DNA of 64,000 nt from Aureimonas ureilytica DSM 18598 = NBRC 106430 (GCF_000382705.1 NZ_ARQE01000011.1:1-64000); one strand, 5' to 3'; positions 6,871-16,670 are shown, counted from the first letter of the stretch. Notes: generated from the letters alone by a model not told the origin. Numbers and translations: made by a program.

Positions 6871-9531
6871 ATGTCGAATACCATCGGCTTTGATTCAGCC
6901 TTTTACGCCTCGCAGAACCTGGACGTCGTTGCTGCCGTCTCCCGTGGCCAGTTCACGAGCTACCAGCAGCACTACGACCTGTTCGGCCGCTTCGAAGGTC
7001 GCAACCCGAACGCCTTCTTCAACACGTCGTTCTACCTTCAGACGTACCAGGACGTGGCGCGTGCCGGCGTTAACCCGCTGACGCACTTCCTGAACAACGG
7101 CGCAGCCGAAGGCCGTTTCGCGAACGCGAACGAAAAGGCCGCGATCGACCTGAACAACAATGGCGGCGCGGACGACTTCAACGAGACCGTCTACCGCACG
7201 ACCTACACGGACGTCGACAACGCCATCAAGGCCGGCACGTTCAAGAACGCCTACCAGCACTTCGTGCAGTTCGGCCAGTTCGAAGGCCGCACGGCGACGC
7301 TCTCGAACGGCACGACGATCACCGGCCCGTTCTCGAACACCGGCTCGGGTACGGGCAACTTCATCACGCTGACCAACGGTCTCGATGGTCCCAATGCCGT
7401 GGCGCCTGCCGCAAACACCAACGGCACCACCGGCGACGACATTTATCTGGCTGACAACAACACGCTGTCGGCGGACACGATCAACGGCAACGCCGGCAAC
7501 GACACGTTGCGCGTGACGACGGCCGCAAGCGCGACGTACACGCCTACCCTCAACTCCGTCGAGCGTATCGAAGCAACTACGACGAATGGTACCGCTACGT
7601 TCGACCTGACGAATGCAGCTGGCGTACAGACAGTGGCTCGCACGTCGGGCGCTGGCAACCTTGAAGTCAACAACCTAAAGAACATCGTCTCGCTCGAGAA
7701 TGGCGCTGTCACTGCTGGCACTCTGGTCGTTGGGTATGCAGCCGCTACGGTTGCAGGCACGACCGACACGCAGAAGATCAGCTTCAGCGGCACGACGTCC
7801 GGCGCCGTGACGGTGAACGGAATCGAGACGTTTGACGTCACCTCCACCGGCACTAACACGATCGCTTCGCTGAACAGCAACTCGCTGTCTTCGGTCAAGT
7901 TCGCTGGTGGCGGCAACACGACGGTGACGGCGGCGCTGACCGGCGCAACGACGGTCGACGCATCGACGGCCACGGGCAGCATCAAGGTCTTGCTCGACGC
8001 TACGAAGAACGTGACTGCTACCGGCGGCACGGGCAACGACGTCTTCAACTTCGGCACCGGCTTCAACGCCCAGGATAAGGTCGACGGCGGCGCTGGCACC
8101 GACTACATCGGCTTCAGCGATCTGGCCAATGGCCTGACGGCCAATGCGTCGAACATTTCGAACATCGAAGGCGTCCTGATCGCCACGAACACTGGCGCGA
8201 CCACCGGCACCATCAATGTCGACAATTTCGTTGGCAACAGCATCTCGCTCTTCCGCTTCGGCAACGACGCGACGGCGGATAGCATCGGCATCGCCAACGG
8301 CGCCACTGCCAACATCACGAACGCGGTGACGGGGTCGACGGTGTTCGTGAACACCGACAACGGTGGCACGACTGGCGCGTTAACTTTTGGCCTGAAGAAC
8401 AATGGCACGGCCGACGTGCTGAACCTGAAGCTCATCAACACCGACACGACCGGTGTTGCCGAAACGCACGGCTTGGCTTCGTTGATTGCCGATCAGATCG
8501 AGACGATCAACATCGACAGCAGCAAGCTCGTTCTGACCGGTGCGACGATCGACACGAGTGACACGATCAGCATTGCGACGCTGACGTCTGCTTCGGCGAC
8601 GACGCTGAACCTGACCGGCAACACCAACCTGTCGATCGGCACGACGGCCAGCACGCTGACGTCTTTGGCCACGGTCGATGCGAGCGGCGTGACCGGCGAT
8701 GTCACCCTCGGTACCGTTGCGAACGCGCTCAGCACCACGACCACCGGTGCAACGATCACGACGGGCGCTGGCAACGACTTCGTCTCGCTCAACGTCGGCG
8801 GCAGCGCTGTACTGAAGGCGATCGCTCTGGGTGCGGATACTTCGGGTGCGGCGGGCGCTGGCGATACGCTGGCTCTCTCGGGTGGCGGTGCACTCAACGG
8901 TGTCACGATCGTTGACCTTTCGTCCTCCACGGATCAGGTTTCCCAGCTCCTCGGTTCTGCGAACTCGGCTTCTCAGACGGGCATCGAGAACGTGAACCTT
9001 TCGGGCCTGAACGGGACCGCGCAGATCACTGGCACCGCCGGAAACAACATCCTCATCGGTACGGCCGGTGCGGATGCGATCAGCGCCGGCGCAGGCAATG
9101 ACATCGTCACCGGCGGCACTGGCGCGGATCGCATCAACGTTGGATCGGGCACAGATACTGTGGTGCTCGCCAACGGCGACTCGGGAACGTTCGCTGTGCC
9201 AGTCGCAAACACGATCTCTACAACAACATTCGACATCATTTCGGGTGCTGGCGCTGGAGATCGCATCGACCTGACGGATGCAGCACGTACGGTTGCGACT
9301 GCGACTGACCTGACAGCCGTCGCCCTTGCAGACAACAAAGCCACGTTCGTTCGCGGTACCTACGACGCCACTGCTAACACGTTCGTTGGTAGCGCAACGG
9401 GCGCTGATACGCTGCTCGTTTATGACGCCGATGCTGCGGCCACGACAGCTCACCAGTCGGTGGTTCTGACCGGCTTCGTCAATACCGCTACTGCAGCGGC
9501 AGGTGCTGATGGCATCTTCACGCTTGCCTAA
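6871..9531 (+). CDS. S-layer-like protein with RTX calcium-binding repeats
   Basis: An 886-residue protein, starting at ATG 6871 after ACGGAGA; the open frame upstream is not plausible. Residues 1 to about 150 contain three copies of a roughly 45-residue unit (FY..Y.DV..A...G.F....HF..FG..EGR), known from secreted surface proteins of this kind. The middle 550 residues are a Thr/Ala/Gly/Asn-rich beta-strand array. Near residues 720 to 765 are hemolysin-type repeats (GTAGADAISAGAGNDIVTGG) that bind calcium, and the C-terminus resembles an uncleaved type I secretion signal. I saw no Cys or Trp, usual for S-layer proteins. No type I secretion genes are in the window. Likely a secreted cell-surface layer or adhesin protein. 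Confidence 0.85.
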   Translation: MSNTIGFDSAFYASQNLDVVAAVSRGQFTSYQQHYDLFGRFEGRNPNAFFNTSFYLQTYQDVARAGVNPLTHFLNNGAAEGRFANANEKAAIDLNNNGGADDFNETVYRTTYTDVDNAIKAGTFKNAYQHFVQFGQFEGRTATLSNGTTITGPFSNTGSGTGNFITLTNGLDGPNAVAPAANTNGTTGDDIYLADNNTLSADTINGNAGNDTLRVTTAASATYTPTLNSVERIEATTTNGTATFDLTNAAGVQTVARTSGAGNLEVNNLKNIVSLENGAVTAGTLVVGYAAATVAGTTDTQKISFSGTTSGAVTVNGIETFDVTSTGTNTIASLNSNSLSSVKFAGGGNTTVTAALTGATTVDASTATGSIKVLLDATKNVTATGGTGNDVFNFGTGFNAQDKVDGGAGTDYIGFSDLANGLTANASNISNIEGVLIATNTGATTGTINVDNFVGNSISLFRFGNDATADSIGIANGATANITNAVTGSTVFVNTDNGGTTGALTFGLKNNGTADVLNLKLINTDTTGVAETHGLASLIADQIETINIDSSKLVLTGATIDTSDTISIATLTSASATTLNLTGNTNLSIGTTASTLTSLATVDASGVTGDVTLGTVANALSTTTTGATITTGAGNDFVSLNVGGSAVLKAIALGADTSGAAGAGDTLALSGGGALNGVTIVDLSSSTDQVSQLLGSANSASQTGIENVNLSGLNGTAQITGTAGNNILIGTAGADAISAGAGNDIVTGGTGADRINVGSGTDTVVLANGDSGTFAVPVANTISTTTFDIISGAGAGDRIDLTDAARTVATATDLTAVALADNKATFVRGTYDATANTFVGSATGADTLLVYDADAAATTAHQSVVLTGFVNTATAAAGADGIFTLA

Positions 9532-9549
9532 TTCATGAATGCATACGGA

Positions 9550-9576
9550 AAGGGGGGCTCTCAGCCCCCCTTTTTT
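9550..9576 (+). terminator. Rho-independent terminator of the S-layer-like gene
   Basis: A perfect hairpin with arms GGGGGGCT and AGCCCCCC, followed by six T residues, starting 19 bases after the S-layer stop codon. A strong terminator fits a highly expressed surface protein. Confidence 0.9.
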
Positions 9577-9629
9577 CGTTTGGCGAATCTCGTTCGTCCC
9601 ATAGCGCCGACATTCCACATTTTCGGATA

Positions 9630-10019
9630 TCAATAGCCGTTAGACACGCGCACGAACGCGCCCATGGCGACCTCGAAGGACAGGCGCCAGTCCGGTTGCC
9701 GGTCGCGGATCCAATCGTCCAGCGCGTAGAGAACCTTCACCGCTTCCTTGTTCACGGGGCGCACGGCGCGAAGACTGGCGCCCGCAATGAAGCGCAGCTG
9801 GTTGCTGCTGCGGGACAGGTCGTTCTCTTCGAAATAAAGGCGCCGCCGCTCGGCCTCCTCCTCGCGCCTCGCCTCCTCGTCCCGCAGCCGCGCGATCTCG
9901 CGCCGGGCCGCAGCCGCCACTCGTCGCGCGCGGCGCAGGAACAAGGCGAGCGCCGCCGCAAGGCCGATCAGCCCCGCGATGACGACCAGCGTCAGCTCGC
10001 CTTCCCCCTCGCCCGTCAG
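9630..10019 (-). CDS. Small membrane-anchored protein, probably truncated (DUF2726-like start)
   Basis: The frame follows dcd on the minus strand and carries an N-terminal membrane segment (LTLVVIAGLIGLAAALAL), a charged coiled-coil of about 35 residues (REIARLRDEEARREEEAE), then a globular part with RPVNKEAVKVLYALDDW and SFEVAMGAFVR. The start codon is unresolved: a CTG at 10019 overlaps the dcd stop and keeps the membrane segment, while a TTG at 9944 would remove it. The globular part resembles the beginning of DUF2726 nuclease-like domains, which normally run on for about 100 more residues; here the frame stops just beside the S-layer terminator. I read this as a gene cut short. Confidence 0.45.
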   Translation of the reverse strand: MTGEGEGELTLVVIAGLIGLAAALALFLRRARRVAAAARREIARLRDEEARREEEAERRRLYFEENDLSRSSNQLRFIAGASLRAVRPVNKEAVKVLYALDDWIRDRQPDWRLSFEVAMGAFVRVSNGY

Positions 10020-11098
10020 CGGAAGTGCTTGGACAGCTTCAGGCCTTGCGCCTGATAGTTGGAATTGAGGTCGAGCCCGTAGAGCCGGCTGGGGAGCGAG
10101 GCCATGCGCTCGTAGACGAGGCGGCCGACGATCTGGCCGTCTTCGAGGATGAAGGGCACGTCGTGGCTGCGCACTTCGAGAACCGCGCGGCTGCCGGTGC
10201 CGCCCGCCGGCGAATGGCCGAAGCCGGGGTCGAAGAAGCCGGCGTAATGGACGCGGAACTCGCCGACCAAGGGGTCGAAGGGCGTCATCTCGGCGGCATA
10301 GGCGGGCGGCACATGCACCGCCTCCTTCGAAACGAGGATGTAGAACTCGTCGGGGTCGAGCACGAGCTCGCCCGTGCCGGCGCGGTGGATCGGCTCCCAG
10401 AAGTCGAGCACCGGCTGCGCGGCGCGTTTGTCGACATCGACGACGCCCGTGTGGCGCTTGCCGCGATAGCCGACGAGCCCTTCCGCATTGCCCATGAGGT
10501 CGATCGAGAGGGCGATGCCGCCGCCCGAAATGTTGGCGTCCGCCGCGCTGGTCAGCCGGTCGCTGGCGTGGAGCGCGGCGAGGTCGGCCTCGCCGAGCTG
10601 CGCGTCGCCGGTGCGGAAACGGATCTGGCTGAGGCGCGAGCCCGGCCGCACCACGATCGGAAAGGTGCGCGGGCTGATCTCGATGAAGAGCGGGCCGTGA
10701 TAGCCCGCCGGCACCTTGTCGAACTCCTGCGCGCCATCGACGAGGACGCGCGTGAAGATGTCGAGCCGGCCGGTGGAGGATTTGGGGTTCGCCGCCGCGC
10801 GGATTTCGGCCGGCAGCGCCAGTCCTTCCTGAAGCGGCACGACATAGACGCAGCCGGTTTCCAGAACCGCCCCGCCCGACAGGTCGATCTCGTGCATGGA
10901 GAAACGGTCGAGCTTGTCGGCGACGCTGACGCCGCGCCCCGGAAGGAAGCTCGCGCGCACGCGGTAGGCCCGCGCGCCGAGCCGGAGGTCCAGGCTCGCG
11001 GGCTGGATCTGATCGGTGTCGAAGGCCCGTTCGGCCGTGATGCCGCCCGCTTCGAACAGCGCCGCAATGTCTCGATCAGGAAGAATACCGCCGGTCAT
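10016..11098 (-). CDS. dcd: 2'-deoxycytidine 5'-triphosphate deaminase (dCTP deaminase), double-domain form
   Basis: A 360-residue member of the dCTP deaminase/dUTPase family, which deaminates dCTP to dUTP and so feeds dTMP synthesis. The N-terminal half shows IQPASLDLRLG and ANPKSSTGRLDIF, the conserved active-site region of the family; the C-terminal half (from about residue 190) repeats the fold with DPLVGEFRVHYAGFFDPGFG. Escherichia coli Dcd has only about 193 residues, so this is the longer duplicated form known in alphaproteobacteria. The gene is followed without gap by a small membrane protein on the same strand and is divergent from metZ. Which half is catalytic is not settled from sequence. 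Confidence 0.88.
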   Translation of the reverse strand: MTGGILPDRDIAALFEAGGITAERAFDTDQIQPASLDLRLGARAYRVRASFLPGRGVSVADKLDRFSMHEIDLSGGAVLETGCVYVVPLQEGLALPAEIRAAANPKSSTGRLDIFTRVLVDGAQEFDKVPAGYHGPLFIEISPRTFPIVVRPGSRLSQIRFRTGDAQLGEADLAALHASDRLTSAADANISGGGIALSIDLMGNAEGLVGYRGKRHTGVVDVDKRAAQPVLDFWEPIHRAGTGELVLDPDEFYILVSKEAVHVPPAYAAEMTPFDPLVGEFRVHYAGFFDPGFGHSPAGGTGSRAVLEVRSHDVPFILEDGQIVGRLVYERMASLPSRLYGLDLNSNYQAQGLKLSKHFR

Positions 11099-11228
11099 AG
11101 ACGGGTCCTACAGGCGTCGCGCGTAAAAATCGAGATGGCTGGCGCGCTTACCCAAAGGCAAAGTCAAAATCGCCTCGCGCGGGGGCTCACCGGTGATTGA
11201 TTTGTGCGGATTTGCGGCTTATGCCTCG

Positions 11229-11286
11229 TTCCCGTGGTGATTTTGCCGGCCGGCTTGCAGCCACGTTAAACAACTCGCTAAAGGGC
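11229..11286 (+). promoter_or_regulatory. SAM-II riboswitch (metA motif) ahead of metZ
   Basis: The stretch CGTGGTGATTT, then GGCCGGCTTGCAGCCACG and TTAAACAACTCGCTAAAG matches the conserved sequence and pseudoknot layout of the SAM-II class of alphaproteobacteria. GTGG pairs with CCAC in P1, and the downstream CGCTAAAG segment supplies the pseudoknot strand. It ends about 70 bases before the metZ start. High S-adenosylmethionine should stabilise the fold and lower expression of methionine synthesis. Confidence 0.88.
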
Positions 11287-11357
11287 CGTTTCTCGAGTTC
11301 TCCCGAGCGGTCCCGTTGGCGTGTGCTGTCTTCAAGCCGGCCCTCGGAGTGATCCTC

Positions 11358-12551
11358 ATGTCCAAGTCCGACGCGCCCCCGCGCCTGCGGCCCGCCACGC
11401 AGATGGTCCATGGAGGCACGATGCGCTCGGGCTTCGGCGAAACCTCCGAGGCGCTCTTCCTCACCCAAGGCTTCGTCTACCCGACCGCCGAGGCCGCCGA
11501 AGCGCGCTTCAAGGGCGAGGAGCCGGGCTTCGTCTATTCGCGCTACGCCAATCCGACGACGCGCATGTTCGAAGAGCGGATGATGGCGCTGGAAGGCGCC
11601 GAGGACGCGCGCGGCACGGCCTCCGGCATGGCGGCGATCTCCACCGCGCTGCAATGCGCCGTGAAGGCGGGGGACCATGTGGTCGCCGCCCGCGCCCTGT
11701 TCGGGTCCTGCCGCTACATCATCGAGACCGTGCTCGGCCGTGCCGGCGTGTCCTGTACGCTGGTCGACGGGCGCGATCTCGACCAGTGGCGCGCGGCCGT
11801 CCGTCCCGAAACCAAGCTCTTCTTCCTGGAAAGCCCGACCAACCCGACGCTGGAACTCGTCGACATCCGCGCCGTCGCCGACATCGCCCATGCGGCGGGC
11901 GCGGTGCTGGTCGTGGACAATGTCTTCGCCACGCCGCTGCAGCAGAAGCCGCTGGAACTCGGCGCCGACGTCGTCGTCTATTCCGCGACCAAGCATATCG
12001 ACGGCCAGGGCCGGTGCCTGGGCGGCGTGATCCTCTCTTCCAAGGAGTGGATAGAGACGAACGTTCAGGACTTCTTCCGCCACACCGGCCCCTCGCTCTC
12101 CCCCTTCAACGCCTGGTGCCTCCTCAAGGGCCTGGAGACCCTGCCGCTGCGCGTCGCGCAGCAGACGGCGAACGCCGCGCGCATGGCCGACGCCTTCGCC
12201 GCCTCGCCGAAGGTCGCCAAGGTCCTTTATCCCGGCCGGGCTGACCATCCGCAGGCCGAGCTGGTGAAGCGGCAGATGACGGGCGGCTCGACGCTGCTCG
12301 CGGTGGAGCTGGCCGGTGGCAAGGAAGCGGCCTTCCGCTTCTCCAACGCGCTGCGCATCATCCTCCTGTCCAACAATCTCGGCGACGCCAAGAGCCTCAT
12401 CACCCATCCGGCGACGACCACCCACAAGAGCCTGACCGACGAGGCGCGCGCCGAACTCGGCATCGGGCCCGGCCTCCTGCGCCTGTCGGCCGGCATCGAG
12501 GATGCCGACGATCTGGTGGAGGATATCGAGCAGGCGCTCGCGGCGGTCTGA
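11358..12551 (+). CDS. metZ: O-succinylhomoserine sulfhydrylase
   Basis: A 397-residue PLP enzyme of the Cys/Met metabolism family that makes homocysteine from O-succinylhomoserine and sulfide in the cytoplasm. Visible family motifs are YSRYANPTTRMFEERM, ESPTNPTLELVDI, the aldimine Lys212 in YSATKHIDGQGR and a C-terminal LRLSAGIEDADDLVEDI. ATG 11358 is chosen over an upstream in-frame start because the latter falls next to the riboswitch. The SAM-II element in front ties expression to S-adenosylmethionine level. MetX/MetA-type acyltransferase is not in the window; the MetZ assignment over cystathionine gamma-synthase rests on the VYSRYANPT and KHIDGQGR patterns. Confidence 0.92.
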   Translation: MSKSDAPPRLRPATQMVHGGTMRSGFGETSEALFLTQGFVYPTAEAAEARFKGEEPGFVYSRYANPTTRMFEERMMALEGAEDARGTASGMAAISTALQCAVKAGDHVVAARALFGSCRYIIETVLGRAGVSCTLVDGRDLDQWRAAVRPETKLFFLESPTNPTLELVDIRAVADIAHAAGAVLVVDNVFATPLQQKPLELGADVVVYSATKHIDGQGRCLGGVILSSKEWIETNVQDFFRHTGPSLSPFNAWCLLKGLETLPLRVAQQTANAARMADAFAASPKVAKVLYPGRADHPQAELVKRQMTGGSTLLAVELAGGKEAAFRFSNALRIILLSNNLGDAKSLITHPATTTHKSLTDEARAELGIGPGLLRLSAGIEDADDLVEDIEQALAAV

Positions 12552-12669
12552 CGCATCGAGCGGGGCGAGCGCCTCTGCCTTGCGCTCGCCTCGGTCGGCT
12601 GGCAGAGGTTTCGTCATCCCATCCATGCGGGCCGCCCCGGCGGCCCGTTTCCGCAGGCAGGCGATCGGC

Positions 12670-13062
12670 ATGTATCAGGCGACGACACGGCATATCACCG
12701 TCCGGGTAAGCCCGAGCTTCCTGCCCGAGGAGTCGGAGCCGACGGAAGGGCGCTGGGTCTTCGCCTATCGCATCGAGATCGAGAACGGCTCGCGCGAGAC
12801 CGTGCAGCTGCGCTCGCGGTATTGGCACATCACCGATGGCCGGGGGCAGGTCGAGGAGGTGCGCGGGCCCGGCGTCGTCGGCGAGGAGCCGATCCTCTCG
12901 CCGGGCGACAGCTTCACCTACATGTCGGGCTGCCCGCTGGCGACGCCGTCGGGCATCATGCGCGGCTCGTTCCGCATGGAAACGGCGGACGGGCGCAGCT
13001 TCGACATCGAAGTGCCCGCCTTCTCGCTGGATGCGCCGGAAACGAAACGCCTTCTCAACTGA
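12670..13062 (+). CDS. apaG: ApaG protein
   Basis: A 130-residue protein of the ApaG family, a single immunoglobulin-like beta-sandwich linked in enterobacteria to cobalt/magnesium resistance and Ap4A metabolism; its molecular job is unresolved. Signature sequence is present: FAYRIEIENGS, LRSRYWHITDG, VVGEEPILSPGDSFTYMSG and MRGSFRM. It starts 118 bases after metZ, on the same strand, and ends at a shared terminator facing hslO. The chosen ATG gives the usual family length. Confidence 0.93.
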   Translation: MYQATTRHITVRVSPSFLPEESEPTEGRWVFAYRIEIENGSRETVQLRSRYWHITDGRGQVEEVRGPGVVGEEPILSPGDSFTYMSGCPLATPSGIMRGSFRMETADGRSFDIEVPAFSLDAPETKRLLN

Positions 13063-13085
13063 CGCAAGGCCAGACGCGGGATCGA

Positions 13086-13112
13086 AAAAAGGGCGCTCGA
13101 AGCGCCCTTTTC
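13086..13112. terminator. Bidirectional terminator between apaG and hslO
   Basis: Hairpin GGGCGCT-TCGA-AGCGCCC flanked by six A residues on the left and four T residues on the right, so it can end transcription of apaG rightward and of the argD-argF-hslO operon leftward. Confidence 0.85.
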
Positions 13113-13116
13113 GTTG

Positions 13117-14130
13117 TCAGTCGGTCTCGTTGGTCTCGTTGCCGCCGAATTCCTCGGGCGCGAAACTATAGGCCTCGCCGCAGAATTCGCAGGTCACGTT
13201 GATCTTGCCGTCCTCGACGCTCTCGGCGATGTCCTCGGCGGAGAAACTGTCGAGCACGCCCTTGATCTTCTCGCGCGTGCAGGAACAATCGTCGCGCACC
13301 GGCACGCCGGGGAAGACCCGCACGCCGCGCTCGTGGAACAGGCGGAACAGAAGCCGCTCGACGCCGACTTCCGGGTCGGCGAGTTCGGAGGCCTCGATCG
13401 TGCCGACCAGTGCCTGAACCTCGGTCCAGGCGTCGTCTTCCTCGAAATGCGGCTCCTCGGACCCTTCCGGCGCGTCGCCGCCCGGCAGATCGGGCAGGCG
13501 CATGCGCTCGGGCGAGGACGGCAGGAACTGCGCGATCAGGCCGCCCGCACGCCAGGTCTCGCGGAAGCCGCCGCCTTCGGCGCGGCGCGACATGCGCGCG
13601 ACCGCGAGGCGGATCGTGGTCGGGATCTGCTCGGACTGGCGGAAGTAACTTTCCGCCACGCTTTCGAGCGAGTCGCCATTGAGCTCCACGATGCCCTGGT
13701 AGCGCTGCGTGTGCGCGCCCTGGTCGATCGTCAGCGCCAGAATGCCCTGCCCCAGAAGCGAGGGCGGGTCGGCCCGATGCGCCGCCACCGCTTCGGCCAG
13801 CCTCTCGGCGTCGAAGCGCGCATAGGCGCGCACGCTGGAGGGCGCGGTGTAGTCCACCACGAGAAGATCGACGGGGCCGTCGGTCTGCGTCTGCGCGATG
13901 AACTTGCCGTCGAACTTCAGCGAGGTGCCCAGCAGCACGGTGAGCACGATCATCTCGGCCAGAAGCTGCGCGACGGGCGCGGGATAGTCGTGGCGGGCGA
14001 GGATCTGGTCCACCATGGCGCCGAGCTGCACCGCGCGGCCGCGCGCGTCCAGCGCCTCGACCGCGAAGGGCACGACCGCGTCGTCGCCGGCGAAACCGAA
14101 CTCGCCGAGTTCCAGATGATCCTCAGCCAT
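13117..14130 (-). CDS. hslO: Redox-regulated chaperone Hsp33
   Basis: A 337-residue Hsp33, a cytoplasmic holdase that is switched on by oxidation of its zinc centre. The four zinc ligands are all present near the C-terminus: Cys282 and Cys284 (CSC) and Cys314 and Cys317 (CEFC). The N-terminal part carries the substrate-binding domain. The start overlaps the argF stop by eight bases, and argD, argF and hslO form one operon, so this stress chaperone is co-transcribed with arginine synthesis, an arrangement common in Rhizobiales. The acidic C-terminal tail is slightly longer than in Escherichia coli. Confidence 0.95.
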   Translation of the reverse strand: MAEDHLELGEFGFAGDDAVVPFAVEALDARGRAVQLGAMVDQILARHDYPAPVAQLLAEMIVLTVLLGTSLKFDGKFIAQTQTDGPVDLLVVDYTAPSSVRAYARFDAERLAEAVAAHRADPPSLLGQGILALTIDQGAHTQRYQGIVELNGDSLESVAESYFRQSEQIPTTIRLAVARMSRRAEGGGFRETWRAGGLIAQFLPSSPERMRLPDLPGGDAPEGSEEPHFEEDDAWTEVQALVGTIEASELADPEVGVERLLFRLFHERGVRVFPGVPVRDDCSCTREKIKGVLDSFSAEDIAESVEDGKINVTCEFCGEAYSFAPEEFGGNETNETD

Positions 14131-15079
14131 GCGTCGCGACGTTCCCGAACACCCAGGCGAGGATCGACTTCTGCGCGTGCAGACGGTTCTCCGCCTCGTC
14201 GAAGACCACGGACTGCGGCCCGTCGATCACCTCGTCCGTCACCTCCTCGCCGCGATGGGCGGGCAGGCAGTGCATGAAGAGCGCTTCCGGCTTGGCGTGG
14301 CTCATCAGGCGCTCGTTGACCTGATAGGGCAGGAACACGTTGTGCCCGCGCGCCTGATCCTCGCGGCCCATGGAAACCCAGGTGTCGGTGACGACGCAGT
14401 CCGCGCCGCTCACCGCCTCCTCGGGATCGCTCGTCAGGTGAAGCCGCGTGCCGGCCGCGCGCGCCGCCGCGACATAGCGCGGATCGGGCTCGGAGCCTTC
14501 GGGCGTCGCGACGCGAAGCGAGAAGTCGAACCGGCCCGCCGCCTCGATCAGCGAGTTCAGGACATTGTTGCCGTCGCCCGACCAGGCGAAGGTCTTGCCC
14601 TGGACCGGGCCGCGATGCTCCTCGAAGGTGAGGAGATCGGCCATGATCTGGCAGGGATGGGTGTCGTCGGTCAGGGCGTTGATGACCGGCACGGTCGCGG
14701 CCTCGGCCATTTCCAGAAGGCGCGAATGCTCGGTGGTGCGGATCATGATCGCGTCGACATAGCGCGACAGGACGCGCGCCGTGTCGGCGATCGTCTCGGC
14801 GCGGCCGAGCTGCATTTCCGAGCCCGACAGGAACAGCGTCTCGCCGCCGAGCTGGCGCATGCCGACATCGAAGGACACGCGTGTGCGGGTCGAGGGCTTC
14901 TCGAAGATCATGGCGAGCATGCGCCCTTCGAGCGGGCGCGGGCCCTGCCGGCCGAGCGCCTTGCGCTGGCGCGCGTCGGCGAGGATGGCGCGCAGGTCGC
15001 GCGCCTCCATCGTGGAGAGATCGATGAAGTGCCGGACCGAGGACGGGGCCGTGGGTGCGGAGGCGAGGACGCTGCTCAT
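14123..15079 (-). CDS. argF: Ornithine carbamoyltransferase
   Basis: A 318-residue enzyme that makes citrulline from ornithine and carbamoyl phosphate in arginine synthesis. Key motifs are present: the carbamoyl phosphate site STRTR in the segment [14 protein letters not shown], the HPCQIMADL segment, the ornithine-binding DTWVSMG and the catalytic [11 protein letters not shown]. The gene overlaps argD at its start by four bases (ATGA) and hslO at its end by eight bases, which fits tight translational coupling in one operon. Confidence 0.96.
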   Translation of the reverse strand: MSSVLASAPTAPSSVRHFIDLSTMEARDLRAILADARQRKALGRQGPRPLEGRMLAMIFEKPSTRTRVSFDVGMRQLGGETLFLSGSEMQLGRAETIADTARVLSRYVDAIMIRTTEHSRLLEMAEAATVPVINALTDDTHPCQIMADLLTFEEHRGPVQGKTFAWSGDGNNVLNSLIEAAGRFDFSLRVATPEGSEPDPRYVAAARAAGTRLHLTSDPEEAVSGADCVVTDTWVSMGREDQARGHNVFLPYQVNERLMSHAKPEALFMHCLPAHRGEEVTDEVIDGPQSVVFDEAENRLHAQKSILAWVFGNVATHG

Positions 15080-16284
15080 GCCGCGCTGCTTTCCGATTGG
15101 GACTGGGACAGGTCGGCGACGGCGGCTTCGAGCCGGTTCATCGCCTCGCGGATTTCGCTTTCGCTGACATTGAGCGGCGGCAGGAAGCGCACGACATTGT
15201 CGCCGGCCGGGGCCGCGAGCATGGCATGGTCGCGCAGGGCCTCGATCAGGCGGGTGTTGGGCACCACGGCCTTGAGGCCGATCAGGAGCCCCTCGCCGCG
15301 CACTTCGGAGACGACGTCCGGATAGCGATCGGTGAGCGAGGCGAGGCTCTGCTTGAACAGGAGCGCGTTGCGCCGCACGTCGTCGAGGAAGCCCTCCGAC
15401 AGGACGACGTCGAGAACCGCGTTGCCGACCGCCATGGCGAGCGGGTTGCCGCCGAAGGTCGTGCCATGCGTTCCCGCCGTCATGCCCTTGGCCGCTTCCG
15501 CCGTGGCAAGGCAGGCGCCGAGCGGGAAGCCGCCGCCGATGCCCTTGGCCGAGGCGAGGATGTCGGGCGCGACGCCGGAATTCTCGTAGGCGTAGAAGCG
15601 CCCGGTGCGCCCGACGCCGGTCTGCACCTCGTCATAGACGAGAAGCAGGCCATGCTCGTCGCAAAGCGCGCGCAGGAGCGTCAGGAAGCCCGTCTCGACC
15701 GAGCGGATGCCGCCCTCGCCCTGGATCGGCTCGATGAGGATCGCGGCGGTCTCGGGGCCGATCGCGGCGCGCAGCGCCGCCTCGTCGCCGAAGGGCACCT
15801 GATCGAAACCCTCGACCTTCGGGCCGAAGCCTTCGAGATACTTGGCCTGTCCGCCGGCGGCGATCGTCGCGAGCGTGCGGCCGTGGAAGGCGCCCTCGAA
15901 GGTCACGATGCGGAAGCGCTCGGGATGGCCCGAGACATACTGGTAGCGCCGCGCCGTCTTGATGGCGCATTCCAGCGCCTCGGCGCCGGAATTGGTGAAG
16001 AAGACCTTGTCGGCGAAGCTCGCCTCGACCAGCCGCTGGCCGAGCTTTTCCTGCCCCGGCACGTGGAAGAGGTTCGAGGTGTGCCAGAGCTTGCCCGCCT
16101 GCTCGGCGAGTGCCGCCACGAGAAGGGGATGGGCGTGGCCGAGCGAGTTCACCGCGATGCCGCCGGTGAAGTCGAGGAACGTGCGCCCGTCGCTCGTGTG
16201 CAGCCAGACCCCCTCGCCTCGCTCCACGCGAATGTCCGCGCGCGCGAAGGTGGCAAACAGCGGATTGTCGTGGGTCTCGGCCAT
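15076..16284 (-). CDS. argD: Acetylornithine aminotransferase (also succinyldiaminopimelate aminotransferase)
   Basis: A 402-residue class-III PLP aminotransferase. The likely start is ATG 16284 ([13 protein letters not shown]), preceded by GAGAAG; two longer in-frame starts add a Pro/Ala-rich leader that does not fit the family. Motifs seen are [48 protein letters not shown] and the aldimine lysine in [16 protein letters not shown]. It catalyses the transamination step of arginine synthesis and probably of lysine synthesis. First gene of the argD-argF-hslO operon. Confidence 0.95.
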   Translation of the reverse strand: MAETHDNPLFATFARADIRVERGEGVWLHTSDGRTFLDFTGGIAVNSLGHAHPLLVAALAEQAGKLWHTSNLFHVPGQEKLGQRLVEASFADKVFFTNSGAEALECAIKTARRYQYVSGHPERFRIVTFEGAFHGRTLATIAAGGQAKYLEGFGPKVEGFDQVPFGDEAALRAAIGPETAAILIEPIQGEGGIRSVETGFLTLLRALCDEHGLLLVYDEVQTGVGRTGRFYAYENSGVAPDILASAKGIGGGFPLGACLATAEAAKGMTAGTHGTTFGGNPLAMAVGNAVLDVVLSEGFLDDVRRNALLFKQSLASLTDRYPDVVSEVRGEGLLIGLKAVVPNTRLIEALRDHAMLAAPAGDNVVRFLPPLNVSESEIREAMNRLEAAVADLSQSQSESSAA

Positions 16285-16670
16285 GGCGATACTTCTCGTT
16301 GGCATGGACAATTGAGGAAACGGCGGCGCAGCGGCGGCCGGAGCGGCGGGCAAGAACAGACCCTGCCCGCTGCGCTGCCTATACCATGGGGACGGCGCAA
16401 ATTGTCAACGAATGCGGGCGGTTTCGCGCGCTCGCGCGGGACAATGCTTCCCGAGACGTCATTTTCCGGCCATAAGCTGTTGAAAAGGGGCCGAAACGAT
16501 TCGCCTCACCCCGGCCGCTCTTGCCGGCCTTCGCACTCGCGTTCTAAGAACCCTCAAGGACACCAGATTTCGTGTGGGAAGCCCCGCCGATCCGCAAGGG
16601 ATCGTCCGGGGCTAAGGATGTTGGCATCAGGCCACCCGCCCGCAGCGACTTGAGTACGAGGAGTCTGTTC

